64,000 bases of DNA from Gerris lacustris (taxonomy: Eukaryota > Arthropoda > Insecta > Hemiptera > Gerridae): contig OX578283.1 of assembly GCA_951217055.1 (NCBI GenBank), positions 61,695,832-61,759,831 of the forward strand. Direction: 5' to 3'. Positions 17,981 to 29,889 of this stretch are shown here, piece by piece. Under the pieces are notes generated by a model. The model saw only the letters and a program-made list of their open reading frames with translations. It was not told the DNA's origin and did not search any database. Position 1 is the stretch's first letter. Each line of letters opens with the position of its first letter. The position numbers were made by a program, and so were the translations under genes.

Positions 17981-18582
17981 ACTTTCTCATATAAAGAGAA
18001 AGTATTGTGATGGCGAGAAAATTCCATTTTGAGATTTTGAAGAATTTACACGTTTTGAGGTCCCTTGAGTCCAAAAAAGTGGTTTCTAAAAAGTCTCTCT
18101 GTCGTCTGTCGTCTGTGCAGACGCCTGGAGCCTAAACTACTGGTCCGATTTTGACGAATTTTGGCATAAATGTTAAGAAAAATCATACCCCGAGGCGAAA
18201 TCGAGAAATGAATTTCAGCTCTAAATTTGGAGCACTACCCATTAAAAACTTTGAGAAAACGTGAAAACAAATTATTTCTTGAAAACGGTTCCCCCACGAT
18301 TTTGATTTAAAAAAAATTCTAAAATGTAGTCCATTTAAATATGAATCTAACGAAATAATCTGTTTTTCCCGGGAAAAATCTAATTCCTGAGAAAATAGCT
18401 TTAAACGCAGACGGAGAGAGAGAGTTTCCCTGCCGAGGAGAAGTTTATTTTTTGATACATTTTAATATTTCAAGAATAATTAAATATACCTACGAAAACT
18501 ATAATAAATGGAAAACACTGGGCTAAGTAATTATGAACTCGTATATGAGAAAGTTTGTCTGAGTTGCCTCGGACCGATTCAC
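17981..18582 (+). mobile_element. Family A element, copy 1
   Basis: It runs from ACTTTCTCATATAAAG to CGTATATGAGAAAGTTTGTC...CTCGGACCGATT. The near-terminal CTTTCTCATAT/ATATGAGAAAG words are inverted, as in a non-autonomous DNA transposon. The internal segment before GAGGAGAAGTT is a decayed version of the tRNA-like box preserved in copy 4. Confidence 0.75.
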
Positions 18583-19710
18583 AGCCGTCGTTGAAAATTT
18601 TTTTGAAAAAAGAAAACAAACCCCTTACAAACATGAAAGGGAGAAAACTGAATAAATATCAATCATATAACGTGATCAATAATTTCTAGAAGTTCCATTA
18701 TTCTATATTTAATAATGAAAGCGTCACGAAGTCTTATTGCGTTTCAAAGCCCAATTCAGCGAAGGTTTATGAGCTTCATTGAAGCGTCGATTACTGCAAT
18801 AAAGTCGTGGATTAAGCTTGAACAAGTAAAGATAATTAATTATTAGGAAAAATCAGTGTCAATTATTCAGATATCTTTGTGTTTTATAACTCTCAGAACC
18901 ACATTACTATGTTTCATATGTAATTAACGGTTAATTCTTTAATATCCCCTATTAAGGTGGCATTTAAAGTTCATTAGATTTTTCTGTAAATTACAAACAG
19001 TCTAGCTGCTACTGTTTAATAATTACTTAAAGAGTTCTAATTTTAAGTAAATTAAAACTTTTTTTTTGTTGTTTAGTTGTTTTGAAACAAAAAAGAACTT
19101 TTATACGATTATTGTAGTTGTAATGAGAGTATCTGAATAATAATTGGTACATATATAATTCTTTTTAATAATAGACCGTCATGGAATTCCATTTCAATGT
19201 TTTCCCACAGATAAAATTAGAAAATAATAACAGGATATATAACGCTGTTTTTCCGACCCCTATTATTATATGATAATGGAATCTAGAGAGTAAGTTTTCC
19301 GAGGAAAATGGTTTGAGATCATTTTAAAATTGGAATTTCGTGGAATATTTAAAGCTTAGGTGAGGGGGGTAGCTAGAGAGGGAATATTGTGGTGAGTGGC
19401 TGACCACCTCAGTTCGATCAAGCCACATAGATTCTGTGGCCTAAAACAAAACCGCTAGGAGGACCTCGGGAACCCTAGCCCCTGGCAATTACCAATAAAT
19501 AGCTGGTAAGCGTGCGGTCAGACTAACCCTGAACCAGGGCGGACCCTGACTTCAATATGAACACCAATCTCTCCTTACTTTATCTTCTAACTTTTAGCAA
19601 CAGTCAGCTCGCCTATGCACTCTTTATAGAATCGATTACAACCCTATTTTATAAACAATCAAATTCTAACTATAAACATTTATTACACTATAGTACTCTA
19701 TATACTCTAT
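18583..19710. other. AT-rich intergenic DNA
   Basis: No ORF, RNA gene or clear repeat stands out. A moderately GC-rich patch at 19370-19570 (ACCTCGGGAACCCTAGCCCC) has no open frame. Confidence 0.4.
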
Positions 19711-19714
19711 AGTC

Positions 19715-20268
19715 CAGGAGGTAGCGTGCAAAAAAGTGTCTGACTAACATCAAGCTAGAATTTTGTGTATAAGTTCATCTTTTAGTGCCTTTTTAAGAAT
19801 ATGTGGTCGGCTAAGTTCGTCTGCGGGACATAGCTTGACAATAAGCATTTAAAAAAAAAAAAACCTGTAGATAGTGGCCATCTTCCGACAATTATGGTTG
19901 ACAATGTGGTGTAATTTTCATGATCCTGACTACCGAAAATCAAGTTGATATAAGTTTACCACTTGATATTTGACCAATTTGATTTGGAGCAATATTTGAA
20001 TAACTAACCTATCAGGTGACATACTAACATCAACTTGATTTTCGGTCTACTAACTAATATTGTACTCAGGATTATGAAAGTCTTATTGCCCACCATAATT
20101 GGCGGGACATGGCTACTCTCCACTGATTTTTTTTTTTCAAATGCCTATTGCCAAGCTATGTCCCGCAGACGAACTTAGCCGACCACATATTCTTAAAAGG
20201 CACCTAATAATTAACTTATATACACAAATTCTAGCTTGATGTTAGTCAGACACTTTTTTCTGGACTAG
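19715..20268. repeat. Foldback element, ~550 bp inverted repeat
   Basis: The outer arms AAAAAAGTGTCTGACTAACATC and GATGTTAGTCAGACACTTTTTT pair. The inner matches continue through AGAATATGTGGTCGGCTAAG and CGTCTGCGGGACATAGCTTG with their complements on the right, to CGAAAATCAAGTTGAT near the centre (about 19985). Flanks read AGTCCA and TGGACT. There is no coding potential. Confidence 0.85.
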
Positions 20269-20356
20269 TAGCAGTATTTAATTATTATTATTATTATTTT
20301 TTTTTTTTAAAGTTTAATTTTGATATGACAGGAGAAAAGAATAAAAGAAACAGTCT

Positions 20357-21555
20357 CCCAGTTAGTGTGGCACATAGATTCCTCGCGCCTATTCCGTATA
20401 CTTTAATGAGTCATACTTTAAAAACTTTTTATTTGTCACATTATGTTTTTTTTTAATCTGTCATTGTTTTGATTTTTTACTACGTTTTTATTAGCTTGAT
20501 TTCTTATTTGTTTATTTGTTTGTTTGTCCGGTACAAATCTGGCAATCGATTTCTAACTAACTTCCCGAATAGCTAGACATTTGAAACTTTTAGCATAGCT
20601 CAGAACACGATGACAGTGCATTATTTTAATACTTTTAGCCATCTTTAAGCAGAATTTAATTTGTTTTCAGCAAATTTTGCTCTCCTTAAAGTTAGTTCGG
20701 AAAAAATCCGCAAGTTATTTTATTTGTTTTGCCATGTCCCATATTTACGCAATCTTCATTTTGACGGGTCTCAAATTTGTGATAGAGAAACATTGAATGA
20801 CAGCAAAACAGGAATTATCGATTATACTATTTATCGATTATATTATTTATATTATTTCAAATTTATCGACGGCACGCTTTAGATTTGGTGTTGGGGAGAT
20901 CCGTTGTACAAAGATTTGTCCTTTTATAGGTTTAAGATCAGCTCTCTAGATGGTTGTCATTTATGTGAAGTAAATAAATTCGGATATTTTTTTTTTCACT
21001 AACATTATATATAACAATAACAATTATATTATCAGCATTACATATGATTCAACAGAAAATTTAAAAAACGTAGTATATAAAAAGTTATTTTTATCTTGTT
21101 ATTACACGAATTAAAGTATCAATAATTTAGCAAAATTTAAAGAGCCCAGAAGAATTTAAATTATTCTGGTGCTATCTTCGGGATGTACTTTCGACAGTCA
21201 ATCCAAATTTCATAAAATTCAGATGAGCACTTTTGAAGATATTGGTGTAAATAAATGTATGTTTGTGAGCATGTGAAATAAATGGGCACAGAAGATTGAA
21301 AATTATATGGGACTAACAATAGGCTAAACCATAAACCTACCATCCAAAATTTCAATGATATCAGATGATTAGTTTTTAAGATATGTTGGTTCGCAAAAAT
21401 TGAGCGACATACCGACAGACAGACACGGAACAAAAAATGTTTCCTGGTGTGTGAAACAGACTTCTGTACTCGAATTTTTGGAATCAGAGACATAAAAAAA
21501 TGTTCGTTCTGAAAAACGATAACTTAGCTTCCGTTACCTTAAGCTCGGAAGTTTA
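20357..21555 (-). mobile_element. Family B element, copy 1 (with unrelated sequence inside)
   Basis: The ends TTAGTGTGGCACATAGATTCC (20357) and CTTCCGTTACCTTAAGCTCGG (about 21540) match the 575 bp full copy at 49070-49645. The body with CCGACAGACAGACA and TTCCTGGTGTGTGAAACAGA lies at 21160-21500. About 600 bp in the middle (20480-21100) is not family B and may be an insertion. Confidence 0.6.
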
Positions 21556-23220
21556 AAGTCAATATAAAAAGTATTAAAAAATATAATCATAGAGATACAA
21601 TGATTAATAATACACATATGTAATATGGTGTAACTGAATTAAAAAACAAGTTACTACCTGCATAATAGCATAATTTATATCAAGTACTAAAGCTGTAATG
21701 TATTTATTACTGACCAAACAAGACAAAGGAAATGTATTAGAAAAAAATTAAAAAAGAAAACATAAAAAACATTTCCCAATGATCATAATATCTTGTACAA
21801 TTAAAGTAGGCTGTTTAAAATTATATAGATATGTACATCTGTTTTATGTAAATATATTTTTACTCAGAAATAAAAACAACTGGTGTTTAAAAGCATTTTG
21901 AAAAAAAAAACGAACTTAATATAAAATTATTATAAAAATTTATAAAAAAATAGCTTTTAAAAGTGTAGACACTTAATTGCATTTTAAAAGTCATACAAAC
22001 AATTCAATCAGAAAAACAAGTGAAAACAATTTACTCATTTTAAAGTAATAGCTTGGGGTGGAAAAATATTATAATTTTTCTATTGAAAAAAAAAAAAAAA
22101 AAACCTACAAAAATAAAAATACTACAAAAATACAAAAACAAAAAAAAAAAAAAAACAGACAGAATTTGTTTTTTTTCTAAAAAACAAGTAACAGAAAAAA
22201 ACCTTTATTATAGTGACAAGGTTGGTTTTAAAAAAAGTGGGGGAGGGGGGGAGTTACAAGCGACTAACAATGAATGTAAACACAAGGTAGTTGTTGGATT
22301 GTTGTTTTCTGTTCAGTAGCTCGGTCTTATAGCTTTAGAGGCATCTAATGGCCCTCTTCTGAGGACGGTAATTGAGCAGGGTTGCAGGGTAAAACACAGG
22401 ATACCTCGGGCACCCTGTGTATTCTACTACATGTTACCAACCTTCTAGTTGTTGTTCAAGTTCTTTTTTTTCCTACTCTTTGTGTTTGTGAATGCTTTTT
22501 TTTCTTCTTGTTGTGCTTTTTTTTTATTTTTTTTTTTAAGCCGCCTGTCTAAATTACAGGTTATCTTGAAGGAGTACAAGGGCCGGACATGTTTCTATTA
22601 AGTGCCCCCCTTCTGCTATTTTTTTTTTTTTTTTTTATCTTCTTTCTTTTATTTACAGATAAAAGTTAATGTTTTAACATTTTTTTTTTTATCTTAGGTG
22701 TCGTGTTTTAAAACGAGGGTTTTTTTTTGTTTTTAAAGTTTTTTTTTGTTTTTTTTGTTTTTTTAACCACAATAATAATAAATGTTTTACTGTGATTGCA
22801 ACGTTAATAATAATAATTAAAGTAAATATTCAAGTAAAAATAACACAGATGTACCTAAAATACTTTTAAACATAACACTTTTATACACAGTGGCTTTGGT
22901 TCTAGATTTATTAAAGTATAATTATTAAAAAAAAGTATATTTATTCATACTTATATTGCACTTGTATTTCATTGAGTCAATATTCATTATATTATGTTTT
23001 ATATCAAATATTTATATTAAATATTAATTATATTATCTACTATAATATACGTCTAGAAGTTGACGCTGTGTGTAAATAATAATTAAAACAATATAATTAA
23101 TACATCTTTATTGTTACATAATTTCATATTTTAGTAAACGTAGATTATATATATTTTTTTTGTGCATTTTCATTTATTCTATTTTTTACTACCTTCAATT
23201 TTCAATTTAATTACAATGAG
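21556..23220. other. Low-complexity AT-rich DNA
   Basis: Long A and T runs dominate 22080-22200 and 22480-22760. A patch at 22320-22450 is less biased (GCATCTAATGGCCCTCTTCTGAGG) but has no open frame. No gene is seen. Confidence 0.5.
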
Positions 23221-23224
23221 TCTA

Positions 23225-23870
23225 TGTAACAAATGTAAGATCTTTAAATCCACTGGAAGCTAAGATAATATTATCTAATTAAATCCAAGATGGCGGCCAT
23301 ATGTTGAAGTGGAAGTACCTCTAATTTTCTTCTTTAGCTACCATAGGTCTATGGTCTATGTACCAAATTTCCGATCTCTAGGTCCCCTAGAAGCTGAGAT
23401 AATAAAGTTTTATTTAATTCAATAAAGTGGCCTTATGTTGAAGTGAAAGTGTCTTAATTTTTTTTAGCTACCATAAGTCTAAGCACCAAATTTCAGATCT
23501 CTAGGTCCATTGGAAGCTGAGATAATAGAGTATTATTAAACCCAAGATGGCGGTTGTAATTCAATATGACGGCCATATGTTGAAGTGATAGTACCTTTAA
23601 TTTTATTTTTTAGCTACCACAAGTCTATGTACCAAATTTCAGATCTCTAGGCCCTCTTGAAGCTGAGATAATAGAATGTGAATAAATCCAAGATGGCGGC
23701 TATAATTCAATATGGTGGCCATATATCGAAATCAAAATGGTCGAACTTTTCTATATATGGTACACTCTATCTAATGTACCAAATTTCAAGTCTCTATGTC
23801 TATGGGAAGTAGGAGAATTTTTGATCAGTCAGTCACTGACACTCTTAGTTTTGCATATATAGATTATTAT
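23225..23870 (+). repeat. Family F tandem repeat, copy 1
   Basis: Four or five diverged units of 120-170 bp each contain CCAAGATGGCGGC, GTACCAAATTTC and GAAGCTGAGATAATA or GGGAAGTAGGAGAAT. The array ends GATCAGTCAGTCACTGACACTCTTAGTTTTGCATATATAGATT, almost the same terminus as copy 2. Confidence 0.75.
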
Positions 23871-23935
23871 ATAAATTAATGTTAAAGAGGAATATACGTG
23901 AATATGTATGTATATATTATGTATTATGTTTTTTG

Positions 23936-24640
23936 ATTTCGGGCATACCGAAGGTAACGAAAGCTATATAATTGTTCTAAAGAACAACAATTTTTTTTAT
24001 GTCTCCGATTTCAAAAATTCTAAGACAAAAATCCGTTTCAGACATCAGGGAACATATTTGGTTCCTTGTATGCCAGTCGGTCAATCGCTCAATTTCTACG
24101 AACCAACAATATTCTAAAAACTACACGTCCGATTTTAATGAAATTTTGATGTTAGGTCATAATTAGCCTATACCTAGGGCCATTGTCTAATTTATTTAAT
24201 TGCTTGCCCCCCTTTTTTTGTTTTTATTTAATATGTCGAAATGTTTTGATTTTTTCAATGAATAAAGTATTAATTAAGGAAAAGTTAAATAGCGCAGATG
24301 GTTGAAATTAATCTGGTGCTATCTAGGGTTTACTTTCGACAAACCATCCAAATTTCATAAAAATCAGATGAAAGAAATAGGTGTAAATAAATGTATGTTT
24401 GTGCGCATGTGGAAGAGAATCAAATTGGTGCAGAAGGTTGAAACTTATATGGGAATAACAATAGGCTTCATCATGACCTACCGTACAAAATTTTAATAAA
24501 ATCGGATGAGTAGTTTTTAAGATATGTTGGTTCTCTAAAATTGAACAACATACCGACAGACAAAAAAATTCTATGATGTCTGAAACATATTTCTTTCTGT
24601 CTTGGAATTTTTGAAATCGGAAACATAACAAATTTTCTTT
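23936..24640. mobile_element. Family B elements, copies 2 and 3 in head-to-tail inversion
   Basis: The first part (23936-24185) is in the GGCATACCGAAGGTAACG orientation and the second (24300-24640) in the opposite one, both containing the CCGTTTCAGACATCAGGGAACA-type and GACAGAC-type blocks. They form an imperfect palindrome around 24240. Confidence 0.7.
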
Positions 24641-24734
24641 CATTAGGGCGATGAAGTAAAAGAAGATTTTGTTGGTCTACTGTATACTACTATTTCTACC
24701 TACTCGCTTTAACTCAAACTATTTACAATATTGA

Positions 24735-25355
24735 CTAGCCGGATCGGTGCGCTTCACGCACCTTATGGCGGCCATATGTTGAAGTGAAAGTACCTTAAAT
24801 TTTCTTCTTTAGCTACCACAAGTCTATGCACCATATTTTAGATCTCTAGGTCCACTGGAAGCTGAGATAATAGAATGTGAATAAATCCAAGATGGCGGCT
24901 ATTATTCAATATGGTGGCCATATATCGAATGCAAAATGGCAGCACTTATCTATTTATGGTACACTCTATCTATGTACCAAATTTCAAACCTCTATGTCAA
25001 TGGGAAGTAGGAGAATTAGTGATGAATAAATCCAAAATTGCGGCTATAATTCAATATGGCGGCCATATATCGAAATAAAAATGGCCTTACTTTTCTATTC
25101 ATGGTACACTCTATCTATGTACCAAATTTCAAACCTCTATGTCAATGGGAAGTAGGAGAATTAGTGATGAATAAATCCAAAATTGCGGCTATAATTCAAT
25201 ATGGCGGACATATATCGAAATCAAAATGGCCGCACTTTTCTATTTATGGTACACTCTATCTATGTACTAAATTTCAAATCTCTATGTCAATGGGAAGTAG
25301 GAGAATTTTTGATCAGTCAGTCACTGTCACTCTTAGTTTTATATATATATAGATT
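24735..25355 (+). repeat. Family F tandem repeat, copy 2
   Basis: It starts GACTAGCCGGATCGGTGCGCTTCACGCACC, then has units with ATGGCGGCCATATATCGAAAT and GTACACTCTATCTATGTACC. Two consecutive units (about 25021-25170 and 25170-25310) are nearly identical, showing recent tandem duplication. It ends GATCAGTCAGTCACTGTCACTCTTAGTTTTATATATATATAGATT. Confidence 0.8.
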
Positions 25356-26785
25356 CGAAAAACACATTTAATCTAAAAGGTCAATTCACTTGTTTTATTT
25401 TATTTTTTCAATACATAATTTAAAATGCTAATCATATCACTATGTAAGCTCAAGAATACCAAGTATCAATTGCAATCGAATCATTTGCTTATTGCCAAAT
25501 AGAAAATGTCTTTGATTGCAATGAAAAAAAGATATAATCTACATTATTCAAACACTCCGGAAAAAACTCTTCAATTAAACCGAATCGAATCGTACATTTG
25601 TAGTTAACGATTTAAAAACCATTGTTTATTTCTCAACACCAACACTATGATATAAATTAAACAACTCTTATCAACAAACTAGATTTAAGATAAATAAATA
25701 ATCATTTTTTTTCTCGTTTTTTTCACTAACAAAAAAAGAAGTTAATTCGATTTAAACCTATAAACATTCTATTAATGAATTCATTTCGTGTTTTCATTTA
25801 TATTCACAATTCAATCTTTTATTGGAATTAATGAATTATTCATATAAATATTTTTTATCAAAAAGAATTCAGTATAGGTTTACCAAACACATATAAGTAA
25901 AAATCGGAATAATTTACCGCACTGTCACTGATCATTTGTTATTTTTATTTATTATTTAACGGGTTTAAGAAAAAACTGTGAAGGAAAAACCGTGGTGTGT
26001 AAAAAATTGCACGGAAGATAAGTACAAAAAAATTAAATAACACCCTTCTATTCCAATATGTCGATGTGGTTTCTCGTAATGTATCATATATACGATTGTA
26101 ATAGGTGTGTAATGAATATTGTATGACTTTTTTTTACCTTTTTTTCTTATTGATTTTAATTTTATTAGAGACGCAATTTATAAGGTAATCAATGAATTAT
26201 TTACAGTCTATGGTTTGTTTTTTTTCTTCCTTTTTTTTCGTTGAAGGAATTATTAAGTAGATGCGTGTATGCTGTAGCAATAAGTAGTAATTGGTTGATA
26301 ATGTAATTCTAAAGTCCTGGAATATTGCCAGGAATAATAATTAGTTTTTTTTCCTTAACTTCCTTTGTACAAGGTTGATATTACCTTTATACTCTCTTGG
26401 ACACCTGTTGAGTCTATTCAGTTACACTTAAAAACTACAAATTCTTTTAGATTTTCTTGGATAACTTTCTTACTTTAAATGTCCACCATTCAAATTATAG
26501 CCACGAAAATATTACCTTCAGTTCAATAATGTGTTGAACATCATGCAATTCTTTAGCTATTTTTCTGAATTAAAATATCTTCAAAGTTTTGTCATCTCTT
26601 TGCTGATAAATTTTGGATTATGTATACTTAATTTAATCGATTTTTTCTTTGTTTTATGGGATATTTCGAGTTCAAGATACCTACTCTTTAATCTTGAGTT
26701 GTTTTTAAAATCCCATGTGACTATTTATTCAATAATAAGACGCAAGGAAGCTGTGCACCACAAAATTGACGAAGTCTTTTATTTG
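25356..26785. other. AT-rich intergenic DNA
   Basis: No gene is seen. A fragment at 26737-26780 (GACGCAAGGAAGCTGTGCACCACAAAATTGAC) is a diverged family B terminus. Confidence 0.4.
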
Positions 26786-26834
26786 CTCATCATAAACAAA
26801 TTGTAGTATTCTTGGACCCCTCTTATTTTCCTTC

Positions 26835-27438
26835 TATAAAAGTACATTACGCGTCGAGTGTGGAAAGTAGCATTTTGCATGCGAGTGTGGAGTTTGCACC
26901 CGAGCCTGTCGCTCGGGTGCAAAGCGACAGCGAGGGTAGTAAAACCACACGAGCAATGCAAAATGCCGTTTTTCCACGAGATGCGTACCGTACTTTATCT
27001 ACGATTGTTTAGATTTAAATAATAAATACAGAAAAAAATAAACTTGCTGTATGTAAGTTCGTATCTCTCTTGATAAAGATGGCATTAATTCTTGAGTTGT
27101 ATTTTTTTGCCGAATTCATTATTTCTGGAGGAGTATTATTCTCCACATTTTCGTCAGTCACTTGATTCAATCATTGTTTTTCACTAAAAACTCGATATAA
27201 ACAGTTACTTTAATAAAAGAACAGCAAATTAGTTTTGTTAAATGTAAACAAACTCGCTAATCGTGCGTAAAGCTGAAGAAATCCTCTTCTTTACCGCCTT
27301 AGGGTGGTAAAGAAGAGGAATTCTTCAGAACTATGAGACGCGCATGCGCAATGAATACAAGTACGTAAAGAATCACTTTCTACGCATCTAAACAGAGATA
27401 CAATGTTTATATTTCGTATCAATCGTTGATAAAAATGA
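26835..27438. repeat. Family E repeat, copy 1
   Basis: It matches 46125-46700 over its whole length, from ACATTACGCGTCGAG through TTGCATGCGAGTGTGGAGTTTGCACCCGAG to TATTTCGTATCAATCG. It contains a hairpin at about 27271-27331 (CTGAAGAAATCCTCTTCTTTACC ... GGTAAAGAAGAGGAATTCTTCAG) followed by GCGCATGCGCAATG. This copy has an extra short inverted insert (GCCTGTCGCTCGGGTGC) in the GC-rich part. Confidence 0.8.
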
Positions 27439-28400
27439 TTACATGACATCCCTCAACACCCTTCCTCAGTCCTTGCCACCTTCGCAGATGACAAGGCAAT
27501 GCTATCAGTCCACCAAGGCCCTCAAATTCATCCAATATCTCGAACCGGTACTTTTTAGATTGTTATAATATAAATGACTAACAAAATAAACATTAAGACA
27601 AAGTGATATTAGTCCAATGAACTTTGGGACAAAGGGAATATCACTCTTCTATTTTTATAAGGGGAGTAACAGACTAAAGAAGAACATTCCGTACTCCTTC
27701 TTTAGATTGTTACTCCCCTTTAGTACTTTATAAGGGGAGTAACAATCTAAAGAAGTGCCCTCGAACCCTGGTCAAAAAAGTGGAGAATCCGGATTAACGA
27801 ACAGAAAAGTGAACATGTAACTTTTACTCTTCGTACATAGCACCTGTCCTCCAGTCATTCTTAAACAAGTCCTCATTCTCATTCCTCAATCCAGCACTGT
27901 CCGTTACCTTGGTTACCTTGGCCTTCACCTTGATTGACGACTCACCTGGCAACATCACACTAAGACTAAACGTACTCACATCTCAAGACGCTACAAGTTC
28001 ACTACAAGTCTTCTAGATCTTAGATCCAAGATTACACTGAGTAATAAACTCCTTATCTACAATACAGTTTTAAAACCGTCTTAGCCGGACCTACGGTTTG
28101 GAGGTATGGGGTACCAATCCTTCCAACTCCCGTCGACTACAAACTCTCCTAATCAAAGATTCTTCGTAAAATCACCAATGCTCCTTATTATATATCCAAC
28201 CTCACCCTCCACAACCCAACAGTGATCTCAATATTAATTTTGTCCGTGATCTATCTATATCCAGACACCAGATACTAGATATTTCACGAGTCCTTATTAA
28301 ATCACCCCAATCATTTAGTAGAACTCCTTTCTTCTCAAACCATCCCTGATAACCCACTTCGACGTCTGAGGAGGCAGTGGCCCCGAGATCTTCTAAATAT
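27430..28400 (+). pseudogene. Jockey-like LINE reverse-transcriptase remnant (3' part)
   Basis: Conceptual translation with frame changes shows an RT active-site block, TFADDKA (near 27485-27505), then WRIRINEQKS-type sequence. The terminal region has GPTVWRYGVPI (about 28090) and a basic ending RRLRRQWPRDLLN (about 28365-28400). These match the order of the RT and C-terminal thumb of jockey/CR1-like ORF2 proteins. Multiple stops and frameshifts mark it as dead. A 213 bp family C MITE interrupts it directly after the FADD region. Confidence 0.75.
27547..27759. mobile_element. Family C hAT-type MITE, copy 1 (8-bp TSD CTCGAACC)
   Basis: The termini are GGTACTTTTTAGATTGTTA and TAACAATCTAAAGAAGTGCC. 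The flanking CTCGAACC at 27539-27546 and 27760-27767 is a perfect 8-bp target duplication. It sits inside the dead LINE, so it is younger than that LINE copy. Confidence 0.88.
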
Positions 28401-28480
28401 TATTAAATATTAATAATTAATAATTATCAATCAACTTACAGCTTATTGTAGATATGGGAGCGTATATGGAGGTAATTTTA

Positions 28481-29885
28481 ATGAATAATATAAATGTCTT
28501 TGCACATAAACTGACTTATTTGTTTATTTTAAATTACAAAGCAGCTTTCAGCCTTCATAAGGCCATCATCAGTGTCGGAAAGAGGAAGAAGTAGAGTTAC
28601 ATTATATAAATGAAAAGCTAATGATTGAGTCCAGTCTGATTGAGATCAAGGTAAAACTCATGAGTCTTACCGACATAAAGTAGACTGAACTGAATCATTA
28701 GCTTTTCATTTATACAGGGTGGTCCAAAAGTCTCCCCCCCCCCTCTTAACATTTGAACGGTTTGAGATAAATTAATGAAACTTGGGGGATCTCTACCATG
28801 CAAAGGGAAGTTTGTTTTCATGCAATCACCCACTAGGGGCAACCACCCACTTTGCCCCCAGGCCACCCAACTTCAAAATTTCAAATTGGAGTGTATATTT
28901 TTGATAGCATATTTGGATTCTGCAGTGAAAAATAATAAACTTTTACTTCAAACTTTTTTTTCTATTTCCAATATTTTGCCCCCTATGGGGGGGGGGGGAT
29001 ATAGCAAAATAACCCTTACTATCATACGTTGTAAAATCTAAACGGTTAGAGATAAATTAATGAAACTTAGGGGATCCGTACCATGTAAAGAAAGGTTTGT
29101 TTTCATGCAATCGCGCAGTTGGGGCAACCTCCCATTTTGCCCCCAGAACACCTGACATCAAAATTTTAACCATATTGTATATTTTTGATAGCAGATTTAG
29201 ATTCTACGGTAAAAAATAAAAATATTTTACTTCCAAAGTTTTTTTCTATCTCCAATATTTTGCCCCCTAAAAGGGGAGCAAATGTATAAAAAGGGTAGAT
29301 TTCAGCGCCTTGGGGCAAAATGGTGGTTGCCCCTAGTACGCGAGTGGATAATTACACACTTCCCTTTACATGGTACAGATCCCCCAAGTTTCATTACTTT
29401 ATTTCAAACCGTTTAGATTTTATAACGATCTAAGTGTTATTTTTTTTACTAATTCGGAAGGGTTATTTTGCAATCTTTGCCCCACTGTAAGGGGCAAAAT
29501 ATTGGAGATAGAAAAAATAGTTCCAAGTAAAAGTTTATTATTTTTCACCGTCGAATCCAAATCTGCTATCAAAAATATACACTCCAATTTGAAATTTTGA
29601 AGTTGGGTGGCATGGGGGCAAAGTGGGTGGTTGCCCCTAGTGGGTGATTGCATGAAAACAAACTTCCCTTTGTATGCGGTAGAGATCCCCCAAGTTTCAT
29701 TAATTTATCTCAAACCGTTCAAAAGTTAAGAGGGGGGGGGGGGGGGGGAGACTTTTGGACCACCCTGTATAATATATAATGTAACTCTACTTCTTCTTCT
29801 TTCCGGCACTGATGATGGTCTTATGAAGGCTGAAAGCTGCTTTGTAATTTAAAATAAACAAATTAGTCAGTTTATGTGGAAAGGC
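28481..29885. repeat. Outer palindrome with CUGAUGA/GAAA hairpin at each end
   Basis: Arms 28490-28615 and 29776-29885 are inverted copies containing AAAGCAGCTTTCAGCCTTCATAAGGCCATCATCAGTG and a GTAACTCTACTTCTTC stretch. The family D element is inserted between them. A third copy of the hairpin stands alone at 58348-58381. Confidence 0.8.
28715..29767. mobile_element. Family D inverted-repeat element, CAGGGTGGTCC ends
   Basis: The termini CAGGGTGGTCCAAAAGTCT and AGACTTTTGGACCACCCTG are perfect inverses, flanked by TATA on both sides (TA or TATA duplication, as for Tc1/mariner-like MITEs). The body is four copies of a ~280 bp unit in the order forward, forward, inverted, inverted, each with CAAACCGTT or AAACGGTT and TTTTGCCCC. 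A poly-C/poly-G tract lies inside each end. No transposase is encoded. Confidence 0.85.
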
Positions 29886-29889
29886 AGTG

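Noticed and set aside
28618..29653. Similar short ORFs in both arms of family D (sharing the word GNHPLCP)
   Set aside because: They recur only because the arms are inverted copies of one non-coding unit; no transposase motif is present.
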